64,000 nt of DNA from Pseudomonas costantinii (lineage in GTDB: Bacteria > Pseudomonadota > Gammaproteobacteria > Pseudomonadales > Pseudomonadaceae): contig NZ_MDDR01000015.1 in NCBI RefSeq assembly GCF_001870435.1, positions 23,305-87,304 of the forward strand, written 5' to 3'. The position numbers and the translations under genes were made by a program. The stretch's first letter is position 1. Each line of letters begins with the position of its first letter. Below the pieces are notes generated by a model. The model did no database searches. It was not told where the DNA came from and saw nothing but the letters and a program-made list of their open reading frames with translations. Shown piece by piece: positions 44,562 through 53,608 of this stretch.

Positions 44562-46541
44562 GTGATCGAAATCCGCTCTCTACGCGACCTGCTGCGGTTG
44601 TTCTTTATCTTCCGCCGCGAATTCAAGCTGGCAGTGATCACCACCATCGTGGTCGCCGTGCTGGGTGCCTTCCTGTTGCCGGCTCGTTATGAGTCCGACG
44701 CGCGCTTGCTGGTCAAGCCAGGCCGGGATAACACCACGCTGCCAATCGAAGCCGCCAACCGTCAGACGCTGATTGCCCCGAGCACGCAGCACGACCCAAT
44801 CGTCGATGAGGAGAAGATGCTCACCGGCCGGCCCATCGTGCATATCGTTGCCGAGCGCTACCTGGCCATGACGTCCGAACCGCCCGAAGGCTTTTGGGCC
44901 AACGTGAAGTTCTACGCCAAGAAAGCCGGGGACGCCGTGCTCGACGCCGGGCGCAGCGTGTTGCAGTTTGTCGGCCTGGCCGAGAAACAAAGCCCGCTGG
45001 AGCGCCTGGCGACCAAGCTGGAAAAGAACTTTGAGGCCAGCCACGAACCGGGCTCCTCGGTGATCGAAATCGCCTTCACGTGGGATGATCCGGCCATCGC
45101 GCAAAAAGTCGTCGAGACGTGGGTCAACGCTTACCTCGAAGAACGCGCGCGGATTCTCGGACGCAAGAGCCTGTACACCTTCTATGAAACCGAAGGCACC
45201 AAGGTTGCCGGAACGATCCAAGGCCTCAAGGACCAACTGCAAACCCGCTTGAAACAGATCGACTCGATCAGCGTTGACGCCCGCCTGAAAAACCTGACCA
45301 GCCAGATTGACCGTGTCACCGACGCCAAGGTCGGCGCGCAAAACCAACTGTCCGGGATTAGCAGCTTCCTGATCAACGCCAGCGAGCAGATCAAAAGTCA
45401 GCCAGCCGAAGTCGTCACGGCCCGCGAAGTCAGCCTCAATCCGACCCAGCTGGACCTCAAACGTCAACTCAATGCCTTGCAAGTGGAGCGTGCGCGACTG
45501 CTGCGAACTTACCTGCCAGGCACACCGCAGGTCAGCCAGATCGAGCAGAACATCCGCGACCTGGAAGCCTTGAGCGCCCAAGAGGCCACGCGCCTGGAAC
45601 GCTCGCAGAACACCGCGCCCAACAGCCTGGTGATCAACGTTAAACAACAAATGATCGACGCCCAATTGCAACAACGCAAACTGATCGGGCAAATTGATAA
45701 TTACGACAAGACGCTCACCGCCCTGCGTGCCGAACGCGACCGGGTGATGACCGAAGAGCCGGAGCTCAATCGCCTGACCCAACAACTGCGCACCGCCGAG
45801 AAAAGCTACGCGCTGTACTCGGAAAACCTTGAACAGGCGCGCATCGACCACGAACTGGACAGCAGCCAGATCAGCAACATCGCGTTGATCGAACACGCCA
45901 CCTTGAACCCGGCGCGGGTGTTCCCGAAAAGCTTGCTGATTCTACTGTTCGCCATCCCGGCCGGTCTCGCCGTGGGCCTGCTGACCATCTACGTGCTGTA
46001 CCTGTTGGACCAGCGCATCCACGACGGCGCACGGCTGCAAGAGTTCTTCCATGTGCCACTGTGGAGCAGCATCCCCGACGTGCATGACGCAACACCTGCT
46101 GCGCTGACCGCGAGTATCTATCGCTTGTACAGCCTGCTGCCCACCGACCGCATCGCCAGCGAGGGCTTTGCCCTGGGGCTGACTTCGGCGCGCCATGGTG
46201 AAGGCGTGACTTACATCATCGAGCAGTTGAAAAGCCTGCTGGTTGAACGCGGTCATAAGGTCACGGTCAATGGCGCACAAGCGCCGCAACCGGGCGAAGT
46301 ACTGCTGCTGGACGCCTCTGCCCTGTCGTCCAACCCGCAGGCATTCCTGATCTTGCGCCGCGCCAACCAGATTGTGCTAGTGATCGAGGCCGGTACCAGC
46401 ACCGTACCAACCATTGAGAACGCCCTGTCGCTGCTGACTACCGCGTTCGGCAAGGTCGACGGGATCATCCTCAACCGCCGCCGCTTTGAAGTGCCGGCCA
46501 ATGTCCTGGCACGGATCAACAGCTGGCGCGGAGCGGCCTGA
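44562..46541 (+). CDS. pslE: PslE, Wzz/Wzc-like inner-membrane chain-length and export protein
   Basis: A 659-residue protein: N-terminal membrane segment (about 22-42), large periplasmic Wzz/GNVR region with long coiled coil (190-450), second membrane segment near 465-487 (LLILLFAIPAGLAVGLLTIYVLY), and a cytosolic C-terminal domain. That domain resembles the BY-kinase fold but lacks a visible Walker A, so it is probably a kinase-less co-polymerase. GTG start at 44562 after a GGAG site. Its stop overlaps the pslF start (TGATG). It works with PslD in export. Confidence 0.88.
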   Translation: MIEIRSLRDLLRLFFIFRREFKLAVITTIVVAVLGAFLLPARYESDARLLVKPGRDNTTLPIEAANRQTLIAPSTQHDPIVDEEKMLTGRPIVHIVAERYLAMTSEPPEGFWANVKFYAKKAGDAVLDAGRSVLQFVGLAEKQSPLERLATKLEKNFEASHEPGSSVIEIAFTWDDPAIAQKVVETWVNAYLEERARILGRKSLYTFYETEGTKVAGTIQGLKDQLQTRLKQIDSISVDARLKNLTSQIDRVTDAKVGAQNQLSGISSFLINASEQIKSQPAEVVTAREVSLNPTQLDLKRQLNALQVERARLLRTYLPGTPQVSQIEQNIRDLEALSAQEATRLERSQNTAPNSLVINVKQQMIDAQLQQRKLIGQIDNYDKTLTALRAERDRVMTEEPELNRLTQQLRTAEKSYALYSENLEQARIDHELDSSQISNIALIEHATLNPARVFPKSLLILLFAIPAGLAVGLLTIYVLYLLDQRIHDGARLQEFFHVPLWSSIPDVHDATPAALTASIYRLYSLLPTDRIASEGFALGLTSARHGEGVTYIIEQLKSLLVERGHKVTVNGAQAPQPGEVLLLDASALSSNPQAFLILRRANQIVLVIEAGTSTVPTIENALSLLTTAFGKVDGIILNRRRFEVPANVLARINSWRGAA

Positions 46542-47722
46542 TGCGGATTGCGCTGCTGGCACCGCTGCCGCCGGAACAAACCGGTATTGCCGACTACGCC
46601 GCGCACTTGTGCAACGCGTTGGTCGAGCTAGGCATTGAGGTGCTCACACCGCTCAAGGGCTGTCACGACCCGGCCGAGTTACAGCGCCAGTTGCATGCGT
46701 TTGACTGGAACAGCGTGGACCTGGTCCACGCTGAACTGGGCGGCGGACGCTTCGGCGAATTCCAGGCGCTGGACTACTTGCGCCAAGTGCATCCGCAGTT
46801 ACCGTTGACCGCTACCGTACATGACCCGGAGCGGCTGATCTGGCGCCGGGCCAAGCTGTTTTTCCCGCTGACACTGCTCGAACGCCTGCCCCACCCGATG
46901 CCCCAAGCGGCGGCGTTACTGGCCGACCCGTTGACCCTGCATGAAGAACGGCGTGTGGCCAAACACATGCGCCGTCTGATCACCCTCACCCGGCTGGGCG
47001 GCGACTGCCTGCGTCAACGCATGAGGCTGCGGGCGGACCAAGTGGCGGTGATTGCCCATGGCAACCTGGCGATTGCGCCGGTGACATTGCCGCCTCTGGA
47101 ACCCCTGAGGCTGCTGTATTTCGGTTTTATTTACCGTGGCAAAGGCATCGAGGATCTGCTTGAAGCCCTGTCGCGCGCCCTGTCGGCCAACCCACAATGC
47201 CGTGGTCAGGTGCGCCTGACCCTGGCCGGTGGTACAGCGCCGGAAATGACTTTCGATCCCGCCGGCAACTACCTCGATGGCTTGCGCGAACAGATCGCCG
47301 CGTTGCACCTCGGTGACGTGGTTGACTGGCAACTGGACCTGCCCTCGGCCGACATTCCGCGCACGATCCAGGATCACCATGTGATGGTGCTTCCTTACCG
47401 CGAATCAAAAAAACTCGGCTTTTTGGGGCAGATGCGCGGCACCAGCGGCGCCCTGTCCTGGGCCAATGCGTGCGGGCGTGGCGTGATTACTTCAAATGCA
47501 CGGGCCTTCGCCGAAGAAGTGGCCGCCGGTAATGGCGTCACTTATCAGCAAGGTGATATCGACTCGCTGAGTGACGCCTTGAGCCGTTTGATGCTGGATC
47601 CGCAACAGGCTCGCCAATGGGCCGACCAAGCTGCTGAAATCGGCCGACAACGTCAGTGGCCCACTACCGCCCAACACTTTGTCGAGCTGTTCCAGGCCGT
47701 CTGCAAGGAACCTTCAAGATGA
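46541..47722 (+). CDS. pslF: PslF, family 4 glycosyltransferase
   Basis: A 393-residue GT-B transferase. The N-terminal MRIALLAPLPPEQTGIADY is typical of GT4 enzymes, with the C-terminal nucleotide-sugar site containing LYFGFIYRGKGIEDLLEAL and the ESKKLGFLGQMRGTSGALSWANACGRGVI stretch. It adds a sugar to the growing Psl repeat in the cytosol. It overlaps pslE by one base and pslG by four. Confidence 0.88.
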   Translation: MRIALLAPLPPEQTGIADYAAHLCNALVELGIEVLTPLKGCHDPAELQRQLHAFDWNSVDLVHAELGGGRFGEFQALDYLRQVHPQLPLTATVHDPERLIWRRAKLFFPLTLLERLPHPMPQAAALLADPLTLHEERRVAKHMRRLITLTRLGGDCLRQRMRLRADQVAVIAHGNLAIAPVTLPPLEPLRLLYFGFIYRGKGIEDLLEALSRALSANPQCRGQVRLTLAGGTAPEMTFDPAGNYLDGLREQIAALHLGDVVDWQLDLPSADIPRTIQDHHVMVLPYRESKKLGFLGQMRGTSGALSWANACGRGVITSNARAFAEEVAAGNGVTYQQGDIDSLSDALSRLMLDPQQARQWADQAAEIGRQRQWPTTAQHFVELFQAVCKEPSR

Positions 47723-49059
47723 ACACCCTACCCCTTCGCCCGTTGTTGCGTTACCTGCCGCTGGTGGTCGCCCTGGCCGTCGGCAGCGCATTGTTGCTGA
47801 GTGAAAAGGTCGACGCCGAGCCGGTAAACCTTGCACCTCAGCGCACCGTGGTATGGAAGGACTTCCTGGGGGTAAACGCGCATTTCCTGTGGTTCAAGCC
47901 AGAGCAGTACCGCAAGCAAATCAACCAGTATCAGAAGCTGGGGTTGGACTGGGTGCGGGTCGACTTGCATTGGGATCGCCTGGAGCCCAAGGAAGAAGAC
48001 TATCAACTCAGCACTTTCGACGAGTTGGACAAAACCCTGACGGCCGAAAAGATCCGCTCGGTGTTCTACCTGGTGGGGTCGGCGCCATTTGTAACCACCG
48101 CGCCCAAGGGGGCGCCATTCCAGGACCAATACCGGCCCCGGGACGCCAACGTGTATGCCCTGCGCCTGGCCATGCTTGCCCAGCGCTACCCGCATATCGA
48201 CGCTTGGCAGGTGTGGAACGAGCAGAACTTGCCCAACAACTGGCGCCCTGAAGTGAATGCCAAGGAGTACGCACAGCTACTCTTGGCCAGCCATCAGGCG
48301 CTGAATATCGCCGCGCCGGGCAAGGTCCAGGTAATGGGCGGCATGGCGTATTACAGCCAGATGCCGCCCCGTGGCAAAACCCTGATGTTCGAAGCGCTGG
48401 GCGCACTTGGGGTACAAACCCTGGGAATGGTCGCGGCGTATCACCCTTACTCGATGACGCCGGAAACCGATGAGCCAGGCAAAAACGAAGTGCTGCTGCG
48501 GGGCGACCAACTCAATGCAATCCTGCACAACGCCGGGGTCAAGGACGTATGGGCCACCGAGTGGGGCTGGTCCAGCTATGCCGGGCCCAAAGAGCTGCAG
48601 GACCTGATCGGCATCGATGGCCAGGCCGACTACACCCTACGGCGCCTGGCGCTGATGGCGTCCCAGGACTACCAGAAAATCTTCCTGTTCGCCCTCTCGG
48701 ACCTGGATGAGCGAGCCTCTGCGCGGGACCAGCACTACGGCTTGCTGGACCTCAATGGCGAGCCGAAACCGGTATACACCGCCCTTGCGCGATTCCTGGA
48801 AATCACCGGCCCACGCCTCACACCCGGCACCACACCGACACTGCGGGATGTTCCAAAGAACTTGTACAGCGTCGCGTGGACCCGCGACGACGGTAAACAC
48901 TTGTTGATGTACTGGAGCGCCAACGGCACGAACATCACCCTGCCCGAGGTACACAACGCCGAACTGATTGACCCGTTGACCGGCGCCAGGCAAACCTTTG
49001 ACGATGGCAACGGCATCCGCCCACCGGTCAAACCAACGTTGCAGATACTCGTGTGGTAA
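47719..49059 (+). CDS. pslG: PslG, periplasmic Psl glycoside hydrolase (GH39-like)
   Basis: A 446-residue hydrolase with an N-terminal membrane/signal segment (RYLPLVVALAVGSALLLSEK). The two catalytic glutamates are visible: Glu168 in QVWNEQN and Glu281 in WATEWGWSS, equivalent to Glu165 and Glu276 of P. aeruginosa PslG. PslG cleaves Psl and trims or releases chains, and the pure enzyme disperses biofilms. ATG 47719 overlaps the pslF stop (ATGA). Confidence 0.92.
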   Translation: MNTLPLRPLLRYLPLVVALAVGSALLLSEKVDAEPVNLAPQRTVVWKDFLGVNAHFLWFKPEQYRKQINQYQKLGLDWVRVDLHWDRLEPKEEDYQLSTFDELDKTLTAEKIRSVFYLVGSAPFVTTAPKGAPFQDQYRPRDANVYALRLAMLAQRYPHIDAWQVWNEQNLPNNWRPEVNAKEYAQLLLASHQALNIAAPGKVQVMGGMAYYSQMPPRGKTLMFEALGALGVQTLGMVAAYHPYSMTPETDEPGKNEVLLRGDQLNAILHNAGVKDVWATEWGWSSYAGPKELQDLIGIDGQADYTLRRLALMASQDYQKIFLFALSDLDERASARDQHYGLLDLNGEPKPVYTALARFLEITGPRLTPGTTPTLRDVPKNLYSVAWTRDDGKHLLMYWSANGTNITLPEVHNAELIDPLTGARQTFDDGNGIRPPVKPTLQILVW

Positions 49060-49084
49060 TGCATTCAGGCATGGAGAGCAGTAC

Positions 49085-50299
49085 GTGAGAATCCTGTGGA
49101 TTGTGCCTTATCTGCCGTGGCCCATGACGAGCGGCGGCAAGACCCGGCAATACCATTTGCTGCGCACGCTGAGCGAGCGCGGGCATCGCATTACCCTGTT
49201 GGTGCAATCGAAAACCGAGGCCGATGCGGCCGTACACAGAGCACTTGAACCGCTGCTGGAGCGGCTGATCGTCGTGCCCCGTCGCCCGCTGAAACACCCC
49301 CTGACCCTGCTTGGCGGCGTGTTTGCGCCCTGGCCGTTGTTAACCACGGTCAATGGCCTGTCAGCACCGTTGCGCCAGCGTTTTGATGAGTTGTTGAGTG
49401 AGTCCTGGGACATTATTCAGGTTGAGCACAGCTACAGCCTGCAGCCGTACCTCAAGGCCTTGCAACAACAGTCCCGCGATTTCGTGCTCACCGAGCACAA
49501 CCTTGAGTCCAGCCTGGGCGGTGCTACCTATGACCGCTTCCCCGCGTGGGCCAGCCTGTTTGTACGCTACGATCAATGGCGCTGCGAACAATGGGAGCGT
49601 AAGGCGTTTGATGCCGCCAGCCATGTGGTTGCCGTGACACAAACCGATGCCCAAGCCATGCGCCAAGTCACTTCGACGCCGGTCAGCGTGGTGGTCAACG
49701 GTGTCGACAGCCGCGGCTTCGCCGAGGTGAGCGCCGACCCGCAAAGCCTGCGCCTGTTGTTTGTCGGCAACTATGAATACGCCCCCAACCTCGACGCCGT
49801 GCACTGGTTGCTCGACGAGATTTTCCCCCGTGTGTGGCTGCAATACCCCACCGCCCGCCTGGCCGTCGCCGGCTACGGCTTGCCTGAAGAATGGCGCAAT
49901 CGTTGGCCCGACGAGCGCATCGACTGGCAGGGGTTTGTACCTGACTTGACGGCGTTGCAAGGCCGCTGCGCGGGGTTTGTCGCAGCACTGCGCCATGGCG
50001 GCGGCTCCAAACTCAAAGTGCTGGAAGCCATGGCCGCAGGGTTGCCGTTGGCCAGCACCGCCCAAGGCGTATCGGGACTGGCCATTCGTGCCGACCAGCA
50101 CTACCTGGCCGGCGAAAGTACCGAAGCCTTGGCCAATGCCATCGTTCGCTTGCTGGATCAACCGGTTCTGGCTCGGCAGTTGGCTGACACCGCCCGCGAG
50201 TACGCACGCAATTTCCACGACTGGGCGGTGGCCGGTAACGAACTGGAGCAGATCTACCAGACCTTGCCCACCCATCAGGAGCGTCCAGCATGCGCGTAG
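49085..50299 (+). CDS. pslH: PslH, family 4 glycosyltransferase
   Basis: A 404-residue GT-B transferase. It opens with VRILWIVPYLPWPMTSGGKT and contains the C-terminal donor site (LLFVGNYEYAPNLDAVHWLL ... FVAALRHGGGSKLKVLEAMAAGLPLAST) of GT4/GT1-like enzymes. GTG start at 49085, preceded by GGAG. It extends the Psl repeat. Its stop lies ten bases inside pslI, so the two are coupled. Confidence 0.88.
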   Translation: MRILWIVPYLPWPMTSGGKTRQYHLLRTLSERGHRITLLVQSKTEADAAVHRALEPLLERLIVVPRRPLKHPLTLLGGVFAPWPLLTTVNGLSAPLRQRFDELLSESWDIIQVEHSYSLQPYLKALQQQSRDFVLTEHNLESSLGGATYDRFPAWASLFVRYDQWRCEQWERKAFDAASHVVAVTQTDAQAMRQVTSTPVSVVVNGVDSRGFAEVSADPQSLRLLFVGNYEYAPNLDAVHWLLDEIFPRVWLQYPTARLAVAGYGLPEEWRNRWPDERIDWQGFVPDLTALQGRCAGFVAALRHGGGSKLKVLEAMAAGLPLASTAQGVSGLAIRADQHYLAGESTEALANAIVRLLDQPVLARQLADTAREYARNFHDWAVAGNELEQIYQTLPTHQERPACA

Positions 50300-51393
50300 C
50301 CGTGGATTACCGCCCCGCGACCGTCGCGCCTTCGTCGGGGATTGCGCGTCAGGTCAAGGCTCTCGAGCAAGCGCTACGTGAGCGCGACGACACCGAAGTG
50401 GTGCTGTTCAGTGAAGCGCCGCTGGATCACCCTCAGCGCGAAACCGCCGTTTGCCCCCCATGGGCCAGCCCGCTAGATGGCCTGCAACGGCCCCAGGTGC
50501 GGCTGCGGTTCGAACGTAAATTCTTGCCTCGGGCGCTCCACGAACAGCGCATCGACCTGTACATCGCCACCGCCAACATGGGCTTACCCCTGGGCCGAAA
50601 ACCGGCAGGCACCCGCTATGTGCTAATCCTGCACGACCTGTTTCAACTGACCCAACGCAACTTTCACCGCTCCAAAATCAAGGCCCTGGCTTACCGCTTG
50701 ATCGACGGCGCATCGATCGTCTGGTCCGTATGGCAAGCAGATCGGGTCTGGTGCCCATCGCAATTTTCCTGCAACGAAGCGAGGCGGCTGTTTCCCTGGG
50801 CTCGCGCCAAGTTTCGCGTGCTGTACAACCTTGTACCTGAATTCACTGAGGCACCTGAGCCTCTGCCCGTCGGCTTGCCAACGCGCTATTGGCTGGTGGT
50901 GGGCACACGCGAGCCACGCAAGAACATGGAGCTCTTCCTCACACAGTGGCAAGCCAGTCGCGCCAAGAACCCGAACGTACCGGACCTGGTACTGGTGGGG
51001 CATGCCAGCGACGTGCCCGACGCACTCGGCGGGTTAGACGGCCTGCATTGGCGTAGCGGTTTGTCCGACGGCCAGCTACAGGCACTCTATCGTCACGCCG
51101 CGTGCCTGTGGCAGCCTTCTTACGCCGAAGGCTTTGGCCTGCCGGTGGTGGAGGCACTGAGTGTCGGCACCCCCGTAGCGGTCGCGAGGGGCTCAGCCCT
51201 TGACGAAGTAGCGCCGCCTACTGCCCCGCACTTTGACCCATACGATGGCGGGCAACTGCAGGCCGTCATGCTGTCATTGGCAGAACCTGGCACCACGATC
51301 GACCCCGAACCGCAACGCACGTGGGCCAGGCAGTTTGCCGAACCGGCTTATCGCCTGAATCTGGACACTTTGCTCAAGGAATTGACCCCCTAA
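50290..51393 (+). CDS. pslI: PslI, family 4 glycosyltransferase
   Basis: A 367-residue GT4-type transferase with MRVAVDYRPATVAPSSGIARQVKALE at the N-terminus, WLVVGTREPRKNMELFL and WQPSYAEGFGLPVVEALSVGTPVAVA in the donor-binding half. The EGFGLPVVEAL motif carries the conserved glutamates of the family. AGGAG eight bases upstream fixes the ATG. Its TAA overlaps the pslJ ATG (TAATG). Confidence 0.88.
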   Translation: MRVAVDYRPATVAPSSGIARQVKALEQALRERDDTEVVLFSEAPLDHPQRETAVCPPWASPLDGLQRPQVRLRFERKFLPRALHEQRIDLYIATANMGLPLGRKPAGTRYVLILHDLFQLTQRNFHRSKIKALAYRLIDGASIVWSVWQADRVWCPSQFSCNEARRLFPWARAKFRVLYNLVPEFTEAPEPLPVGLPTRYWLVVGTREPRKNMELFLTQWQASRAKNPNVPDLVLVGHASDVPDALGGLDGLHWRSGLSDGQLQALYRHAACLWQPSYAEGFGLPVVEALSVGTPVAVARGSALDEVAPPTAPHFDPYDGGQLQAVMLSLAEPGTTIDPEPQRTWARQFAEPAYRLNLDTLLKELTP

Positions 51394-52790
51394 TGCTGCC
51401 AGGAAAACTCGTAAGTCTGCTTCTGGGCCTGGTCTTCGGTGGATTGCTGCTGGCACTGCCGCCGATGAAGGTCTTGATGGTTGTCGCCGGGCTCGCCGTG
51501 GCCTTGACGCTGATCCGCAACCCGTTGTGGGGCCTGTTGATCTTTGCGGTATTGGCCACCAGCATTCCCTACACCACTCTGCAACTGGGCATCCGCACCA
51601 CCATCAGCGAGGCGGTGCTGGGGCTGACCTGGGTCGGGGTATTCTGGCAGTCGTTCATCGGCAAGACCCGAGGCTTCCTGCTCTGGCGCCCAACTGAGCG
51701 GGCCCTGATGTGGTTGATGCTGTTCAGCACCATTCCGTTTGTCTGGGGCATGATCATCATCCACGCCGAGGGCAGTGGACCGGTCAACTGGGTGCGATGG
51801 CTGATGAACCTGTCATTGCTGTTTATCGTGCCGCTCCTGCTGCGTACCGATGCCGACCGGGACAAGGTGGTCATCGCCCTGCTGCTGGGCAACTTGGCAA
51901 TGCTGTTGCTGTCGATCTTCATGTTTATCAAGACCCGCAACGCCATGTCGATGATCCAGATCCTCACTGACCTCAAGTACGCTCACCCGGAAGCGGTCAA
52001 AGACATCTTCTCCGCCAACTACAAGCGCATGGCATCACCTTGGGTCCACCCGAACTTGACGGGCGGCGTACTGGTGCTGTTTATCCCGCTGGCACTGTTC
52101 TATGGCTGGACCCGCACAGGCTGGCGACGCGCCCTGGGCCTGGCGGTGGCGGTGCTGGGTTGTGCCGGATTGCTGCTGAGTATTTCTCGCGGAGCGATTG
52201 TCGCGCTGGCGCTGGTGTTGATCTGGCTGACCTACAAACGCGTGCCCAACAGTGGCCGGATCATCGGCATCGGCGTGGCCTTTGCGGTAGCGTTGGTGAT
52301 GTTCTACCCCCCGCTACAAGACCGGTTGATGACAATTTTCTCGACCACCAACGCCAGTACCGAAGTTCGCTTTGACGAATACGCCAAGTTCCCTCAAGCG
52401 ATGGCCCAGTACCCTCTGGGTATCGGTTTCAAAATCGACCCGCCAGTGCCGGGTACAGGCCTGGTAGGGATCTCCAACCTGTGGCTGAACTTCATCTACA
52501 AAATCGGTATTCCGGGGATGCTGCTGTTCATCACCGTCACTGTGTTGTGGTGGCGTGAAGTGCGACCGCTAGGCCGGGTATACAAGGTCACCGCCGACAA
52601 TGCGCTGTGGCTGGGTTGCGTATGCGGCGTGATGGCAGCGCTGCTGACCGGGATTTTCGACCACTACTTCAGCTTCACTTTTGTATTGATCGCGCTGTTT
52701 TGGCTGTTGATGGGCATCAGCCTGCAACAAGTTCGCCTGAACCCGACCGTGACCACATCTCTATCAGCGCCCAAGGATAACCAAGCATGA
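51393..52790 (+). CDS. pslJ: PslJ, polymerase/O-antigen ligase-like membrane protein
   Basis: A 465-residue protein with about 11 membrane segments and a Wzy/O-antigen-ligase-like layout, including the large periplasmic loop (about 300-380; RFDEYAKFPQAMAQYPLGIG). Predicted to polymerise Psl repeats or transfer them at the periplasmic face. Start chosen from the TAATG overlap with pslI. The stop overlaps the acetyltransferase start (ATGA). Confidence 0.85.
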   Translation: MLPGKLVSLLLGLVFGGLLLALPPMKVLMVVAGLAVALTLIRNPLWGLLIFAVLATSIPYTTLQLGIRTTISEAVLGLTWVGVFWQSFIGKTRGFLLWRPTERALMWLMLFSTIPFVWGMIIIHAEGSGPVNWVRWLMNLSLLFIVPLLLRTDADRDKVVIALLLGNLAMLLLSIFMFIKTRNAMSMIQILTDLKYAHPEAVKDIFSANYKRMASPWVHPNLTGGVLVLFIPLALFYGWTRTGWRRALGLAVAVLGCAGLLLSISRGAIVALALVLIWLTYKRVPNSGRIIGIGVAFAVALVMFYPPLQDRLMTIFSTTNASTEVRFDEYAKFPQAMAQYPLGIGFKIDPPVPGTGLVGISNLWLNFIYKIGIPGMLLFITVTVLWWREVRPLGRVYKVTADNALWLGCVCGVMAALLTGIFDHYFSFTFVLIALFWLLMGISLQQVRLNPTVTTSLSAPKDNQA

Positions 52791-53608
52791 AACACCGGAC
52801 CCTGCACTCCCCCGACTTGCGTGACAGGCTGCCCTCCCTGGCTAATGAACTAGGTGTAAGCCTGGAAGACTTGCAGGAAGCGCTGGACTGGAGCCTGGCC
52901 AACGAGGTTATTTTTGAAGAGGGTGACGGCGAGGCCAAACGCTTCTGGATAAGCGCCATCGACATCGAACCGCGTATCGAACAACCGGTGGCGCGCCGGC
53001 TGTTTCATCGACTGAAACAGGATGTCCCGGCAAAGTTCATCCCTATCTACGGCAAGAACTGGGAAACCCTCAAGGACCGCTGGCAAAGCGCCTGGGATAT
53101 GGCCTACAACATCGTGATCAACAAGATCCCCAGCCACCATATCCGTGTCGGCTGGCTGCGCCTGGGCGGCGCAAAGATCGGCAAGGGCTCCAGCCTGTGG
53201 CGCAACACCGAGGTGCTGGGCATCCATAACCTGGTGGTCGGCGACGACACCGTGATTGGTTGGCATTGCCAAGTGGACGCCCGCGCCGGCCTGGTGATTG
53301 GCAACCACGTAGCCATTGCTTCCCACGTGCTGATCATTGCCGGTAGCCATGACTTGCAGGCGCCGGAGTTCTGGTCGATTTCCGGTGCGATCTACATCGA
53401 GGACTACGTGTGGATCGGCAGCCGCGCGCTCATTGGTTTCGGTACGCGCCTGGGCTACGGCTCGGTGGTAACGGCCAATACCGTGGTCGGTAAAGTCGTC
53501 GCACCCTATAAAATCGTCGGGGGGACCGGCGCCAAGACCATGGGCGAGCGCGCCCACGACCTGAACTACAAGGTGGGTGGCAAGGGCCTGTTCACCCTGT
53601 TTCATTAA
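52787..53608 (+). CDS. left-handed beta-helix (WbbJ-like) acetyltransferase inserted in the psl cluster
   Basis: A 273-residue protein. The first 110 residues are helical and unrecognised. From about 125 a hexapeptide-repeat beta-helix runs through WLRLGGAKIGKGSSLWRNT, VVGDDTVIGWHCQVDARAGLVIGNHVAIASHVLIIAGSHD (His of the active site in SHD), IEDYVWIGSRALIGFGTRLGYGSVVTANTVV. This is the sugar O-acetyltransferase layout (maltose/galactoside acetyltransferase, WbbJ). It overlaps pslJ by four bases and pslK by one, so it belongs to the operon. It may O-acetylate the Psl repeat or replace the missing pslL acyltransferase; no counterpart sits at this point in the P. aeruginosa cluster as I recall it. 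Confidence 0.82.
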   Translation: MKHRTLHSPDLRDRLPSLANELGVSLEDLQEALDWSLANEVIFEEGDGEAKRFWISAIDIEPRIEQPVARRLFHRLKQDVPAKFIPIYGKNWETLKDRWQSAWDMAYNIVINKIPSHHIRVGWLRLGGAKIGKGSSLWRNTEVLGIHNLVVGDDTVIGWHCQVDARAGLVIGNHVAIASHVLIIAGSHDLQAPEFWSISGAIYIEDYVWIGSRALIGFGTRLGYGSVVTANTVVGKVVAPYKIVGGTGAKTMGERAHDLNYKVGGKGLFTLFH